A model generated the notes under the pieces. It was not told the DNA's origin. It did not search any database and was given only the letters and a program-made list of their open reading frames with translations. Positions 48,917 to 62,868 of a stretch of 64,000 nt of DNA are shown here, piece by piece. Each line of letters begins with the position of its first letter. The stretch's first letter is position 1. The stretch is from assembly GCA_039707655.1 (NCBI GenBank), contig CM077673.1, forward strand, positions 4,412,001 to 4,476,000, given 5' to 3'. A program made the translations under genes and the position numbers. The DNA comes from Elymus sibiricus (Eukaryota > Streptophyta > Magnoliopsida > Poales > Poaceae).

Positions 48917-51045
48917 CAGTGAATAATAGAACAGGAAACTAGTAAGAATGGACCAAATCTGAGTTTTGGCGAGGTCCCCGTAACCGGACCCCGGGCTTCC
49001 CCGAACGTTCGGACGACCACGACAACCAAAAAACAGTGAATAATAGCATAGAAAACTAGTAAGAATGGACCAAATCTGCGAGTTTTGGCAAGGTCCCCGT
49101 AACCGGACCCCGGGCATTCCCAAATGTTGGGACGACCACAACAACCAAAAACAGTGAATACTAGCATAGAAAACAGGTAAGAATGGACCAAATCTGCGAG
49201 TTTTGGCGAGGTCCCCGTAAGCGGACCCCATGGTTCCCCGAACGTTTCGATCGTCCCGAGACCCAAAATCAGTGAGTAATAGCATAGAAAACTGGCCGGA
49301 AAAGACAAAATCTGCTAGTTTTGGCGAGGTCCCGGTAACCGGTCCACGGGCTTCCCCGAATGTTCGGACGGCCACGACAACCAAAAAAACAGTGAATAAT
49401 AGCATAGAAATCTGGTCAGAATGGACAAAATCTGCGAGTTTTGGCGAGGTCCCCGTAAGCGGACCCCGGGGTTCCACAAACATTTGGATCGCCCCGGGAC
49501 CAATAATCAGAGAGTAATAGCATAGAAAACAGGTAAGAATTGACCACGTCTGCGAGTTTTGGCGATGTCACCGTAACCGTTCCACGGGCTTCCCCGAACG
49601 TTCGGACGACCATGACAACCAAAAAACAGTGAATAATAGAACAGGAAACTAGTAAGAATGGACCAAATCTGAGTTTTGGCGAGGTCCCCGTAACCGGACC
49701 CCGGGCTTCCCCGAACGTTCGGACGACCACGACAACCAAAAAACAGTGAATAATAGCATAGAAAACTAGTAAGAATGGACCAAATCTGCGAGTTTTGGCA
49801 AGGTCCCCGTAACCGGACCCCGGGCATTCCCAAATGTTGGGACGACCACAACAACCAAAAACAGTGAATACTAGCATAGAAAACAGGTAAGAATGGACCA
49901 AATCTGCGAGTTTTGGCGAGGTCCCCGTAAGCGGACCCCATGGTTCCCCGAACGTTTCGATCGTCCCGAGACCCAAAATCAGTGAGTAATAGCATAGAAA
50001 ACTGGCCGGAAAAGACAAAATCTGCTAGTTTTGGCGAGGTCCCGGTAACCGGTCCACGGGCTTCCCCGAATGTTCGGACGGCCACGACAACCAAAAAAAC
50101 AGTGAATAATAGCATAGAAATCTGGTCAGAATGGACAAAATCTGCGAGTTTTGGCGAGGTCCCCGTAAGCGGACCCCGGGGTTCCACAAACATTTGGATC
50201 GCCCCGGGACCAATAATCAGAGAGTAATAGCATAGAAAACAGGTAAGAATTGACCACGTCTGCGAGTTTTGGCGATGTCACCGTAACCGTTCCACGGGCT
50301 TCCCCGAACGTTCGGACGACCATGACAACCAAAAAACAGTGAATAATAGAACAGGAAACTAGTAAGAATGGACCAAATCTGAGTTTTGGCGAGGTCCCCG
50401 TAACCGGACCCCGGGCTTCCCCGAACGTTCGGACGACCACGACAACCAAAAAACAGTGAATAATAGCATAGAAAACTAGTAAGAATGGACCAAATCTGCG
50501 AGTTTTGGCAAGGTCCCCGTAACCGGACCCCGGGCATTCCCAAATGTTGGGACGACCACAACAACCAAAAACAGTGAATACTAGCATAGAAAACAGGTAA
50601 GAATGGACCAAATCTGCGAGTTTTGGCGAGGTCCCCGTAAGCGGACCCCATGGTTCCCCGAACGTTTCGATCGTCCCGAGACCCAAAATCAGTGAGTAAT
50701 AGCATAAAAACTGGCCGGAACAGACAAAATCTGCTAGTTTTGGCGAGGTCCCGGTAATTGGTCCACGGGCTTCCCCGAATGTTCGGACGGCCACGACAAC
50801 CAAAAAAACAGTGAATAATAGCATAGAAATCTGGTCAGAATGGACAAAATCTGCGAGTTTTGGCGAGGTCCCCGTAAGGGGACCCCGGGGTTCCCCGAAC
50901 ATTTGGATCGCCCCGGGACCAATAATCAGAGAGTAATAGCATAGAAAACAGGTAAGAATGGACCAAATCTGCGAGTTTTGGTGATGTCACCGTAACCGGT
51001 CCACGGGCTTCCCCGAACGTTCGGACGACCAAGACAACCAAAAAA
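48917..51045 (+). repeat. 710-bp hexamer HOR, three copies
   Basis: Class 1' monomers start at 48917, 49627 and 50337. The first two units are 710 bp and look identical; the third (709 bp) ends with a different class 4 (GCATAAAAACTGG, GGTAATTGG) and class 5 (GTAAGGGGACCCC). Class 6 carries GAATTGACCACGTCTGCG. The corresponding stretch of the second mega-unit has only two copies (56003, 56713). Confidence 0.88.
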
Positions 51046-54000
51046 CAGTGAATAATAGCACAGAAAACTAGTAAGAATGGACCAAATCTGCGAGTTTTGG
51101 CGAGGTCCCCGTAACCGGACCCCGGGCTTCCCCGAACGTTCGGACGACCACGACAACCAAAAAACAGTGAATAATAGCATAGAAAACTGGTAAGAATGGA
51201 CCAAATCTGCGAGTTTTGGCAAGGTCCCCGTAACCGGTCCCCGGGCATCCCCAAATGTTGGGACGACCACAACAACCAAAAACAGTGAATAATAGCGTAG
51301 AAAACAGGTAAGAATGGACCAAATCTGCGAGTTTTGGCGAGGTCCCCGTAAACGGACCCCATGGTTCCCCGAACGTTTCGATCGTCCCGAGACCCAAAAT
51401 CAGTGAGTAATAGCATAGAAAACTGGCCGGAAAAGACAAAATCTGCTAGTTTTGGCGAGGTCCCGGTAACCGGTCCACGGGCTTCCCCGAATGTTCGGAC
51501 GGCCACGACAACCAAAAAAACAGTGAATAATAGCATAGAAATCTGGTCAGAATGGACAAAATCTGCGAGTTTTGGCGAGGTCCCCGTAAGCGGACCCCGG
51601 GGTTCCCCGAACATTTGGATCGCCCCGGGACCCATAACCAGTGAGTAATAGCATAGAAAACAGGTAAGAATGGACCAAATATGCGAGTTTTGGTGATGTC
51701 ACCGTAACCGGTCCACAGGCTTCCCCGAACGTTCGGACGACCAAGACAACCAAAAAACAGTGAATAATAGCACAGAAAGCTAGTAAGAATGGACCAAATC
51801 TGCGAGTTTTGGCGAGGTCCCCGTAACCGGACCCCGGGCTTCCCCGAACGTTCGGACGACCACGACAACCAAAAAACAGTGAATAATAGCATAGAAAACC
51901 GGTAAGAATGGACCAAATCTACGAGTTTTGGCAAGGTCCCCGTAACCGGACCCCGGGCATCCCCAAATGTTGGGACGACCACAACAACCAAAAGCAGTGA
52001 ATAATAGCATAGAAAACAAGTAAGAATGGACCAAATCTGCGAGTTTTGGCGAGGTCCCCGTAAGCGGACCCCATGGTTCCCCGAACATTTCGATCGTCCC
52101 GAGACCGAAAATCAGTGAGTAATAGCATAGAAAACTGGCCGGAAAAGACAAAATCTGCTAGTTTTGGTGAGGTCCCGGTAACCGGTCCACGGGCTTCCCC
52201 GAATGTTCGGACGGCCACGACAACCAAAAAAACAGTGAATAATAGCATAGAAATCTGGTCAGAATGGACAAAATCTGCGAGTTTTGGCGAGGTCCCCGTA
52301 AGCGGACCCCGGGGTTCCCCGAACATTTGGATCGCCCCGGGACCCATAATCAGAGAGTAATAGCATAGAAAACAGGTAAGAATTGACCAAATCTGCGAGT
52401 TTTGGCGATGTCCCCGTAACCGGTCCACGGGCTTCCCCGAACGTTCGGACGACCACGACAACCAAAAAACAGTGAATAATAGAACAGGAAACTAGTAAGA
52501 ATGGACGAAATCTGCGAGTTTTGGTGAGGTCCCCGTAACCGGACCCTGGGCTTCCCCGAACATTCGGACGACCACGACAACCAAAAAACAGTGAATAATA
52601 GCATAGAAAACTGGTAAGAATGCACCAAATTTGCGAGTTTTGGCAAGGTCCCCGTAACCGGACCCCGAGCATCCCCAAATGTTGGGACGACCACAACAAC
52701 CAAAAACAGTGAATAATAGCATAGAAAACTGGTCAGACTGGACCAAATCTGCGAGTTCTGGCGAGGTCCCCGTAAGCGGACCCCATGGTTCCCCGAACGT
52801 CTCGATCGTCCCAAGACCCAAAATCAGTGAGTAATAGCATAGAAAACTGGCCGGAACAGACAAAATCTGCTAGTGTTGGCGAGGTCCCGGTAACCGGTCC
52901 ACGGGCTTCCCCGAATGTTCGGACGGCCACGACAACCAAAAAAACAGTGAATAATAGCATAGAAATCTGGTCAGAATGGACAAAATCTGCGAGTTTTGGG
53001 GAGGTCCCCGTAAGCGAACCCCGGGGTTCCCCGAACATTTGGATCTCCCCGGGACCCATAACCAGTGAGTAATAGCATAGAAAACAGGTAAGAATGGACC
53101 AAATCTGCGAGTTTTGGCGATGTCACCGTAACCGGTCCACGGGCTTCCCCGAACGTTCGGACGACCAAGACAACCAAAAAACAGTGAATAATAGCACAGA
53201 AAACTAGTAAGAATGGACCAAATCTGCGAGTTTTGGCGAGGTCCCCGTAACCGGACCCCGGGCTTCCCCGAACGTTCGGACGACCACGACAACCAACAAA
53301 CAGTGAATAATAGCATAGAAAACTGGTAAGAATGGACCAAATCTGCGAGTTTTGGCAAGGTCCCCGGGCATCCCCAAATGTTGGGACGACCAGAACAACC
53401 AAAAACAGTGAATAATAGCATAGAAAACAAGTAAGAATGGACCAAATCTGCGAGTTTTGGCGAGGTCCCCGTAAGCGGACCCCATGGTTCCCCGAACGTC
53501 TCGATCGTCCCGAGACCCAAAATCAGTGAGTAATAGCATAGAAAACTGGCCGGAACAGACAAAATCTGCTAGTTTTGGCGAGGTCCCGGTAACCGGTCCA
53601 CGGGCTTCCCCGAATGTTCGGACGGCCACGACAACCAAAAAAACAGTGAATAATAGCATAGAAATCTGGTCAGAATGGACAAAATCTGCGAGTTTTGGCG
53701 AGGTCCCCGTAAGCGGACCCCGGGGTTCCCCGAACATTTGGATCGCCCCGGGACCCATAATCAGTGAGTAATAGCATAGAAAACAGGTAAGAATTGACCA
53801 AATCTACGAGTTTTGGCGATGTCACCGTAACCGGTCCACGGGCTTCCCCGAACGTTCGGACGACCACGACAACCAAAAAACAGTGAATAATAGAACAGGA
53901 AACTAGTAAGAATGGACCAAATCTGCGAGTTTTGGCAAGGTCCCCGTAACCGGACCCCGGGCTTCCCCGAACGTTCGGACGACCACTACAACCAAAAAAC

Positions 54001-57000
54001 AGTGAATAATAGCATAGAAAACCGGTAAGAATGCACCAAATCTGCGAGTTTTGGCAAGGTCCCCGTAACCGGACCCCGGGCATCCCCAAATGTTGGGACG
54101 ACCACAACAACCAAAAACAGTGAATAATAGCATAGAAAACTGGTCAGACTGGACCAAATCTGCGAGTTCTGGCGAGGTCCCCGTAAGCGGACCTCATGGT
54201 TCCCCGAACGTCTCGATCGTCCCAAGACCCAAAATCAGTGAGTAATAGCATAGAAAACTGGCCGGAACAGACAAAATCTGCTAGTGTTGGCGAGGTCCCG
54301 GTAACCGGTCCACGGGCTTCCCCGAATGTTCGGACGGCCACGACAACCAAAAAAACAGTGAATAATAGCATAGAAATCTGGTCAGAATGGACAAAATCTG
54401 CGAGTTTTGGGGAGGTCCCCGTAAGCGAACCCCGGGGTTCCACGAACATTTGGATCCCCCGGGACCCATAACCAGTGAGTAATAGCATAGAAAACAGGTA
54501 AGAATGGACCAAATCTGCGAGTTTTGGCGATGTCACCGTAACCGGTCCACGGGCTTCCCCGAACGTTCGGACGACCAAGACAACCAAAAAACAGTGAATA
54601 ATAGCACAGAAAACTAGTAAGAATGGACCAAATCTGCGAGTTTTGGCGAGGTCCCCGTAACCGGACCCCGGGCTTCCCCGAACGTTCGGACTACCACGAC
54701 AACCAACAAACAGTGAATAATAGCATAGAAAACTGGTAAGAATGGACCAAATCTGCGAGTTTTGGCAAGGTCCCCGGGCATCCCCAAATGTTGGGACGAC
54801 CAGAACAACCAAAAACAGTGAATAATAGCATAGAAAACAAGTAAGAATGGACCAAATCTGCGAGTTTTGGCGAGGTCCCCGTAAGCGGACCCCATGGTTC
54901 CCCGAACGTCTCGATCGTCCCGAGACCCAAAATCAGTGAGTAATAGCATAGAAAACTGGCCGGAACAGACAAAATCTGCTAGTTTTGGCGAGGTCCCGGT
55001 AACCGGTCCACGGGCTTCCCCGAATGTTCGGACGGCCACGACAACCAAAAAAACAGTGAATAATAGCATAGAAATCTGGTCAGAATGGACAAAATCTGCG
55101 AGTTTTGGCGAGGTCCCCGTAAGCGGACCCCGGGGTTCCCCGAACATTTGGATCGCCCCGGGACCCATAATCAGTGAGTAATAGCATAGAAAACAGGTAA
55201 GAATTGACCAAATCTACGAGTTTTGGCGATGTCACCGTAACCGGTCCACGGGCTTCCCCGAATGTTCGGACGACCACGACAACCAAAAAACAGTGAATAA
55301 TAGAACAGGAAACTAGTAAGAATGGACCAAATCTGCGAGTTTTGGCAAGGTCCCCGTAACCGGACCCCGGGCTTCCCCGAACGTTCGGACGACCACTACA
55401 ACCAAAAAACAGTGAATAATAGCATAGAAAACCGGTAAGAATGGACCAAATCTGCGAGTTTTGGCAAGGTCCCCGTAACCGGACCCCGGGCATCCCCAAA
55501 TGTTGGGACGACCACAACAACCAAAAACAGTGAATAATAGCATAGAAAACAGGTAAGAATGGACCAAATCTGCGAGTTTTGGCGAGGTCCCCGTAAGCGG
55601 ACCCCATGGTTCCCCGAACGTTTCGATCGTCCCGAGACCCAAAATCTGTGAGTAATAGCATAGAAAACTGGCCGGAAAAGACAAAATCTGCTAGTTTTGG
55701 CGAGGTCCCGGTAACCGGTCCACGGGCTTCCCCGAATGTTCGGACGGCCACGACAACCAAAAAAACAGTGAATAATAGCATAGAAATCTGGTCAGAATGG
55801 ACAAAATCTGCGAGTTTTGGCGAGGTCCCCGTAAGCGGACCCCGGGGTTCCACAAACATTTGGATCGCCCCGGGACCAATAATCAGAGAGTAATAGCATA
55901 GAAAACAGGTAAGAATTGACCACGTCTGCGAGTTTTGGCGATGTCACCGTAACCGTTCCACGGGCTTCCCCGAACGTTCGGACGACCATGACAACCAAAA
56001 AACAGTGAATAATAGAACAGGAAACTAGTAAGAATGGACCAAATCTGAGTTTTGGCGAGGTCCCCGTAACCGGACCCCGGGCTTCCCCGAACGTTCGGAC
56101 GACCACGACAACCAAAAAACAGTGAATAATAGCATAGAAAACTAGTAAGAATGGACCAAATCTGCGAGTTTTGGCAAGGTCCCCGTAACCGGACCCCGGG
56201 CATTCCCAAATGTTGGGACGACCACAACAACCAAAAACAGTGAATACTAGCATAGAAAACAGGTAAGAATGGACCAAATCTGCGAGTTTTGGCGAGGTCC
56301 CCGTAAGCGGACCCCATGGTTCCCCGAACGTTTCGATCGTCCCGAGACCCAAAATCTGTGAGTAATAGCATAGAAAACTGGCCGGAAAAGACAAAATCTG
56401 CTAGTTTTGGCGAGGTCCCGGTAACCGGTCCACGGGCTTCCCCGAATGTTCGGACGGCCACGACAACCAAAAAAACAGTGAATAATAGCATAGAAATCTG
56501 GTCAGAATGGACAAAATCTGCGAGTTTTGGCGAGGTCCCCGTAAGCGGACCCCGGGGTTCCACAAACATTTGGATCGCCCCGGGACCAATAATCAGAGAG
56601 TAATAGCATAGAAAACAGGTAAGAATTGACCACGTCTGCGAGTTTTGGCGATGTCACCGTAACCGTTCCACGGGCTTCCCCGAACGTTCGGACGACCATG
56701 ACAACCAAAAAACAGTGAATAATAGAACAGGAAACTAGTAAGAATGGACCAAATCTGAGTTTTGGCGAGGTCCCCGTAACCGGACCCCGGGCTTCCCCGA
56801 ACGTTCGGACGACCACGACAACCAAAAAACAGTGAATAATAGCATAGAAAACTAGTAAGAATGGACCAAATCTGCGAGTTTTGGCAAGGTCCCCGTAACC
56901 GGACCCCGGGCATTCCCAAATGTTGGGACGACCACAACAACCAAAAACAGTGAATACTAGCATAGAAAACAGGTAAGAATGGACCAAATCTGCGAGTTTT

Positions 57001-57421
57001 GGCGAGGTCCCCGTAAGCGGACCCCATGGTTCCCCGAACGTTTCGATCGTCCCGAGACCCAAAATCAGTGAGTAATAGCATAAAAACTGGCCGGAACAGA
57101 CAAAATCTGCTAGTTTTGGCGAGGTCCCGGTAATTGGTCCACGGGCTTCCCCGAATGTTCGGACGGCCACGACAACCAAAAAAACAGTGAATAATAGCAT
57201 AGAAATCTGGTCAGAATGGACAAAATCTGCGAGTTTTGGCGAGGTCCCCGTAAGGGGACCCCGGGGTTCCCCGAACATTTGGATCGCCCCGGGACCCATA
57301 ATCAGAGAGTAATAGCATAGAAAACAGGTAAGAATGGACCAAATCTGCGAGTTTTGGCGATGTCACCGTAACCGGTCCACGGGCTTCCCCGAACGTTCAG
57401 ATGACCAAGACAACCAAAAAA
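51046..57421 (+). repeat. 7086-bp mega-unit, copy 2 (one 710-bp hexamer shorter)
   Basis: This repeats 43960 onward at offset +7086 to about 56.4 kb, then matches copy 1 at offset +6376. The 710-bp difference is exactly one hexamer. Small differences from copy 1 include AGTGAATAATAG at 54120 where copy 1 has AGTGAATGATAG, and GTCCACGGGC at 53597 where copy 1 has GTCCTCGGGC. Identity is therefore very high, but I have not computed it. Confidence 0.87.
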
Positions 57422-60400
57422 CAGTGAATAATAGCACAGAAAACTAGTAAGAATGGACCAAATCTGCGAGTTTTGGCGAGGTCCCCGTAGCCGGACCCCG
57501 GGCTTCCCCGAACGTTCGGACGACCACGACAACCAAAAAACAGTGAATAATAGCATAGAAAACTGGTAATAATGGACCAAATCTGCGAGTTTTGGCAAGG
57601 TCCCCGTAACCGGTCCCCAGGCATCCCCAAATGTTGGGACGACCACAACAACCAAAAACAGTGAATAATAGCGTAGAAAACAGGTAAGAATGGACCAAAT
57701 CTGCGAGTTTTGGCGAGGTCCCCGTAAGCGGACCCCATGGTTCCCCGAACGTTTCGATCGTCCCGAGACCCAAAATCTGGGAGTAATAGCATAGAAAACT
57801 GGCCGGAAAAGACAAAATCTGCTAGTTTTGGCGAGGTCCCGGTAACCGGTCCACGGGCTTCCCCGAATGTTCGGACGGCCACGACAACCAAAAAAACAGT
57901 GAATAATAGCATAGAAATCTGGTCAGAATGGACAAAATCTGCGAGTTTTGGCGAGGTCCCCGTAAGCGGACCCCGGGGTTCCACAAACATTTGGATCGCC
58001 CCGGGACCAATAATCAGAGAGTAATAGCATAGAAAACAGGTAAGAATTGACCACGTCTGCGAGTTTTGGCGATGTCACCGTAACCGTTCCACGGGCTTCC
58101 CCGAACGTTCGGACGACCATGACAACCAAAAAACAGTGAATAATAGAACAGGAAACTAGTAAGAATGGACCAAATCTGAGTTTTGGCGAGGTCCCCGTAA
58201 CCGGACCCCGGGCTTCCCCGAACGTTCGGATGACCACGACAACCAAAAAACAGTGAATAATAGCATAGAAAACAGGTAAGAATGGACCAAATCTGCGAGT
58301 TTTGGCGAGGTCCCCGTAAGCGGACCCCATGGTTCCCCGAACGTTTCGATCGTCCCGAGACCCAAAATCTGTGAGTAATAGCATAGAAAACTGGCCGGAA
58401 AAGACAAAATCTGCTAGTTTTGGCGAGGTCCCGGTAACCGGTCCACGGGCTTCCCCGAATGTTCGGACGGCCACGACAACCAAAAAAACAGTGAATAATA
58501 GCATAGAAATCTGGTCAGAATGGACAAAATCTGCGAGTTTTGGCGAGGTCCCCGTAAGCGGACCCCGGGGTTCCACAAACATTTGGATCGCCCCGGGACC
58601 AATAATCAGAGAGTAATAGCATAGAAAACAGGTAAGAATTGACCACGTCGCCGAGTTTTGGCGATGTCACCGTAACCGTTCCACGGGCTTCCCCGAACGT
58701 TCGGACGACCATGACAACCAAAAAACAGTGAATAATAGAACAGGAAACTAGTAAGAATGGACCAAATCTGAGTTTTGGCGAGGTCCCCGTAACCGGACCC
58801 CGGGCTTCCCCGAACGTTCGGACGACCACGACAACCAAAAAACAGTGAATAATAGCATAGAAAACTAGTAAGAATGGACCAAATCTGCGAGTTTTGGCAA
58901 GGTCCCCGTAACCGGACCCCGGGCATTCCCAAATGTTGGGACGACCACAACAACCAAAAACAGTGAATACTAGCATAGAAAACAGGTAAGAATGGACCAA
59001 ATCTGCGAGTTTTGGCGAGGTCCCCGTAAGCGGACCCCATGGTTCCCCGAACGTTTCGATCGTCCCGAGACCCAAAATCAGTGAGTAATAGCATAAAAAC
59101 TGGCCGGAACAGACAAAATCTGCTAGTTTTGGCGAGGTCCCGGTAATTGGTCCACGGGCTTCCCCGAATGTTCGGACGGCCACGACAACCAAAAAAACAG
59201 TGAATAATAGCATAGAAATCTGGTCAGAATGGACAAAATCTTCGAGTTTTGGCGAGGTCCCCGTAAGGGGACCCCGGGGTTCCCCGAACATTTGGATCGC
59301 CCCGGGACCCATAATCAGAGAGTAATAGCATAGAAAACAGGTAAGAATGGACCAAATCTGCGAGTTTTGGCGATGTCACCGTAACCGGTCCACGGGCTTC
59401 CCCGAACGTTCAGATGACCAAGACAACCAAAAAACAGTGAATAATAGCACAGAAAACTAGTAAGAATGGACCAAATCTGCGAGTTTTGGCGAGGTCCCCG
59501 TAGCCGGACCCCGGGCTTCCCCGAACGTTCGGACGACCACGACAACCAAAAAACAGTGAATAATAGCATAGAAAACTGGTAATAATGGACCAAATCTGCG
59601 AGTTTTGGCAAGGTCCCCGTAACCGGTCCCCAGGCATCCCCAAATGTTGGGACGACCACAACAACCAAAAACAGTGAATAATAGCGTAGAAAACAGGTAA
59701 GAATGGACCAAATCTGCGAGTTTTGGCGAGGTCCCCGTAAGCGGACCCCATGGTTCCCCGAACGTTTCGATCGTCCCGAGACCCAAAATCTGGGAGTAAT
59801 AGCATAGAAAACTGGCCGGAAAAGACAAAATCTGCTAGTTTTGGCGAGGTCCCGGTAACCGGTCCACGGGCTTCCCCGAATGTTCGGACGGCCACGACAA
59901 CCAAAAAAACAGTGAATAATAGCATAGAAATCTGGTCAGAATGGACAAAATCTGCGAGTTTTGGCGAGGTCCCCGTAAGCGGACCCCGGGGTTCCACAAA
60001 CATTTGGATCGCCCCGGGACCAATAATCAGAGAGTAATAGCATAGAAAACAGGTAAGAATTGACCACGTCTGCGAGTTTTGGCGATGTCACCGTAACCGT
60101 TCCACGGGCTTCCCCGAACGTTCGGACGACCATGACAACCAAAAAACAGTGAATAATAGAACAGGAAACTAGTAAGAATGGACCAAATCTGAGTTTTGGC
60201 GAGGTCCCCGTAACCGGACCCCGGGCTTCCCCGAACGTTCGGATGACCACGACAACCAAAAAACAGTGAATAATAGCATAGAAAACAGGTAAGAATGGAC
60301 CAAATCTGCGAGTTTTGGCGAGGTCCCCGTAAGCGGACCCCATGGTTCCCCGAACGTTTCGATCGTCCCGAGACCCAAAATCTGTGAGTAATAGCATAGA

Positions 60401-62868
60401 AAACTGGCCGGAAAAGACAAAATCTGCTAGTTTTGGCGAGGTCCCGGTAACCGGTCCACGGGCTTCCCCGAATGTTCGGACGGCCACGACAACCAAAAAA
60501 ACAGTGAATAATAGCATAGAAATCTGGTCAGAATGGACAAAATCTGCGAGTTTTGGCGAGGTCCCCGTAAGCGGACCCCGGGGTTCCACAAACATTTGGA
60601 TCGCCCCGGGACCAATAATCAGAGAGTAATAGCATAGAAAACAGGTAAGAATTGACCACGTCTGCGAGTTTTGGCGATGTCACCGTAACCGTTCCACGGG
60701 CTTCCCCGAACGTTCGGACGACCATGACAACCAAAAAACAGTGAATAATAGAACAGGAAACTAGTAAGAATGGACCAAATCTGAGTTTTGGCGAGGTCCC
60801 CGTAACCGGACCCCGGGCTTCCCCGAACGTTCGGACGACCACGACAACCAAAAAACAGTGAATAATAGCATAGAAAACTAGTAAGAATGGACCAAATCTG
60901 CGAGTTTTGGCAAGGTCCCCGTAACCGGACCCCGGGCATTCCCAAATGTTGGGACGACCACAACAACCAAAAACAGTGAATACTAGCATAGAAAACAGGT
61001 AAGAATGGACCAAATCTGCGAGTTTTGGCGAGGTCCCCGTAAGCGGACCCCATGGTTCCCCGAACGTTTCGATCGTCCCGAGACCCAAAATCAGTGAGTA
61101 ATAGCATAAAAACTGGCCGGAACAGACAAAATCTGCTAGTTTTGGCGAGGTCCCGGTAATTGGTCCACGGGCTTCCCCGAATGTTCGGACGGCCACGACA
61201 ACCAAAAAAACAGTGAATAATAGCATAGAAATCTGGTCAGAATGGACAAAATCTTCGAGTTTTGGCGAGGTCCCCGTAAGGGGACCCCGGGGTTCCCCGA
61301 ACATTTGGATCGCCCCGGGACCCATAATCAGAGAGTAATAGCATAGAAAACAGGTAAGAATGGACCAAATCTGCGAGTTTTGGCGATGTCACCGTAACCG
61401 GTCCACGGGCTTCCCCGAACGTTCAGATGACCAAGACAACCAAAAAACAGTGAATAATAGCACAGAAAACTAGTAAGAATGGACCAAATCTGCGAGTTTT
61501 GGCGAGGTCCCCGTAGCCGGACCCCGGGCTTCCCCGAACGTTCGGACGACCACGACAACCAAAAAACAGTGAATAATAGCATAGAAAACTGGTAATAATG
61601 GACCAAATCTGCGAGTTTTGGCAAGGTCCCCGTAACCGGTCCCCAGGCATCCCCAAATGTTGGGACGACCACAACAACCAAAAACAGTGAATAATAGCGT
61701 AGAAAACAGGTAAGAATGGACCAAATCTGCGAGTTTTGGCGAGGTCCCCGTAAGCGGACCCCATGGTTCCCCGAACGTTTCGATCGTCCCGAGACCCAAA
61801 ATCTGGGAGTAATAGCATAGAAAACTGGCCGGAAAAGACAAAATCTGCTAGTTTTGGCGAGGTCCCGGTAACCGGTCCACGGGCTTCCCCGAATGTTCGG
61901 ACGGCCACGACAACCAAAAAAACAGTGAATAATAGCATAGAAATCTGGTCAGAATGGACAAAATCTGCGAGTTTTGGCGAGGTCCCCGTAAGCGGACCCC
62001 GGGGTTCCACAAACATTTGGATCGCCCCGGGACCAATAATCAGAGAGTAATAGCATAGAAAACAGGTAAGAATTGACCACGTCTGCGAGTTTTGGCGATG
62101 TCACCGTAACCGTTCCACGGGCTTCCCCGAACGTTCGGACGACCATGACAACCAAAAAACAGTGAATAATAGAACAGGAAACTAGTAAGAATGGACCAAA
62201 TCTGAGTTTTGGCGAGGTCCCCGTAACCGGACCCCGGGCTTCCCCGAACGTTCGGATGACCACGACAACCAAAAAACAGTGAATAATAGCATAGAAAACT
62301 AGTAAGAATGGACCAAATCTGCGAGTTTTGGCAAGGTCCCCGTAACCGGACCCCGGGCATTCCCAAATGTTGGGACGACCACAACAACCAAAAACAGTGA
62401 ATACTAGCATAGAAAACAGGTAAGAATGGACCAAATCTGCGAGTTTTGGCGAGGTCCCCGTAAGCGGACCCCATGGTTCCCCGAACGTTTCGATCGTCCC
62501 GAGACCCAAAATCAGTGAGTAATAGCATAAAAACTGGCCGGAACAGACAAAATCTGCTAGTTTTGGCGAGGTCCCGGTAATTGGTCCACGGGCTTCCCCG
62601 AATGTTCGGACGGCCACGACAACCAAAAAAACAGTGAATAATAGCATAGAAATCTGGTCAGAATGGACAAAATCTGCGAGTTTTGGCGAGGTCCCCGTAA
62701 GGGGACCCCGGGGTTCCCCGAACATTTGGATCGCCCCGGGACCCATAATCAGAGAGTAATAGCATAGAAAACAGGTAAGAATGGACCAAATCTGCGAGTT
62801 TTGGCGATGTCACCGTAACCGGTCCACGGGCTTCCCCGAACGTTCAGATGACCAAGACAACCAAAAAA
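57422..62868 (+). repeat. 2013-bp 17-mer HOR, two copies plus a 1421-bp 12-mer
   Basis: Class 1 starts are at 57422, 59435, 61448 and 62869, giving periods of 2013, 2013 and 1421 bp. A 2013-bp unit is 592 bp (a 5-mer that skips class 2) plus 1421 bp (12-mer). Markers are GTTCAGATGACC in the class 6 just before each unit, CGTAGCCGGACC, GGTAATAATGG and AATCTGGGAGTAATAG in the first three units. The last unit lacks the 5-mer and has normal CGTAACCGG and GGTAAGAATGG. Confidence 0.9.

Larger units (their letters stand above)
43960..51045 (+). repeat. 7086-bp mega-unit, copy 1 (about 60 monomers)
   Basis: Boundaries are class 1 monomers at 43960 and 51046. Contents in order are a hexamer of the 10-mer zone type (43960-44671), hexamers with left-zone traits (AAAGCTAGTAAG, AAAAGCAGTG), a stretch resembling the window start (GAATGCACCAAATTTGCG near 45535), a 1410-bp 12-mer at 46096-47505 with a partial repeat from 47506, further hexamers, and three 710-bp hexamers from 48917. 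Rare variants such as CCAGAACAACC, CAACAAACAG and CGGACTACC recur in the second copy at +7086. Confidence 0.87.
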
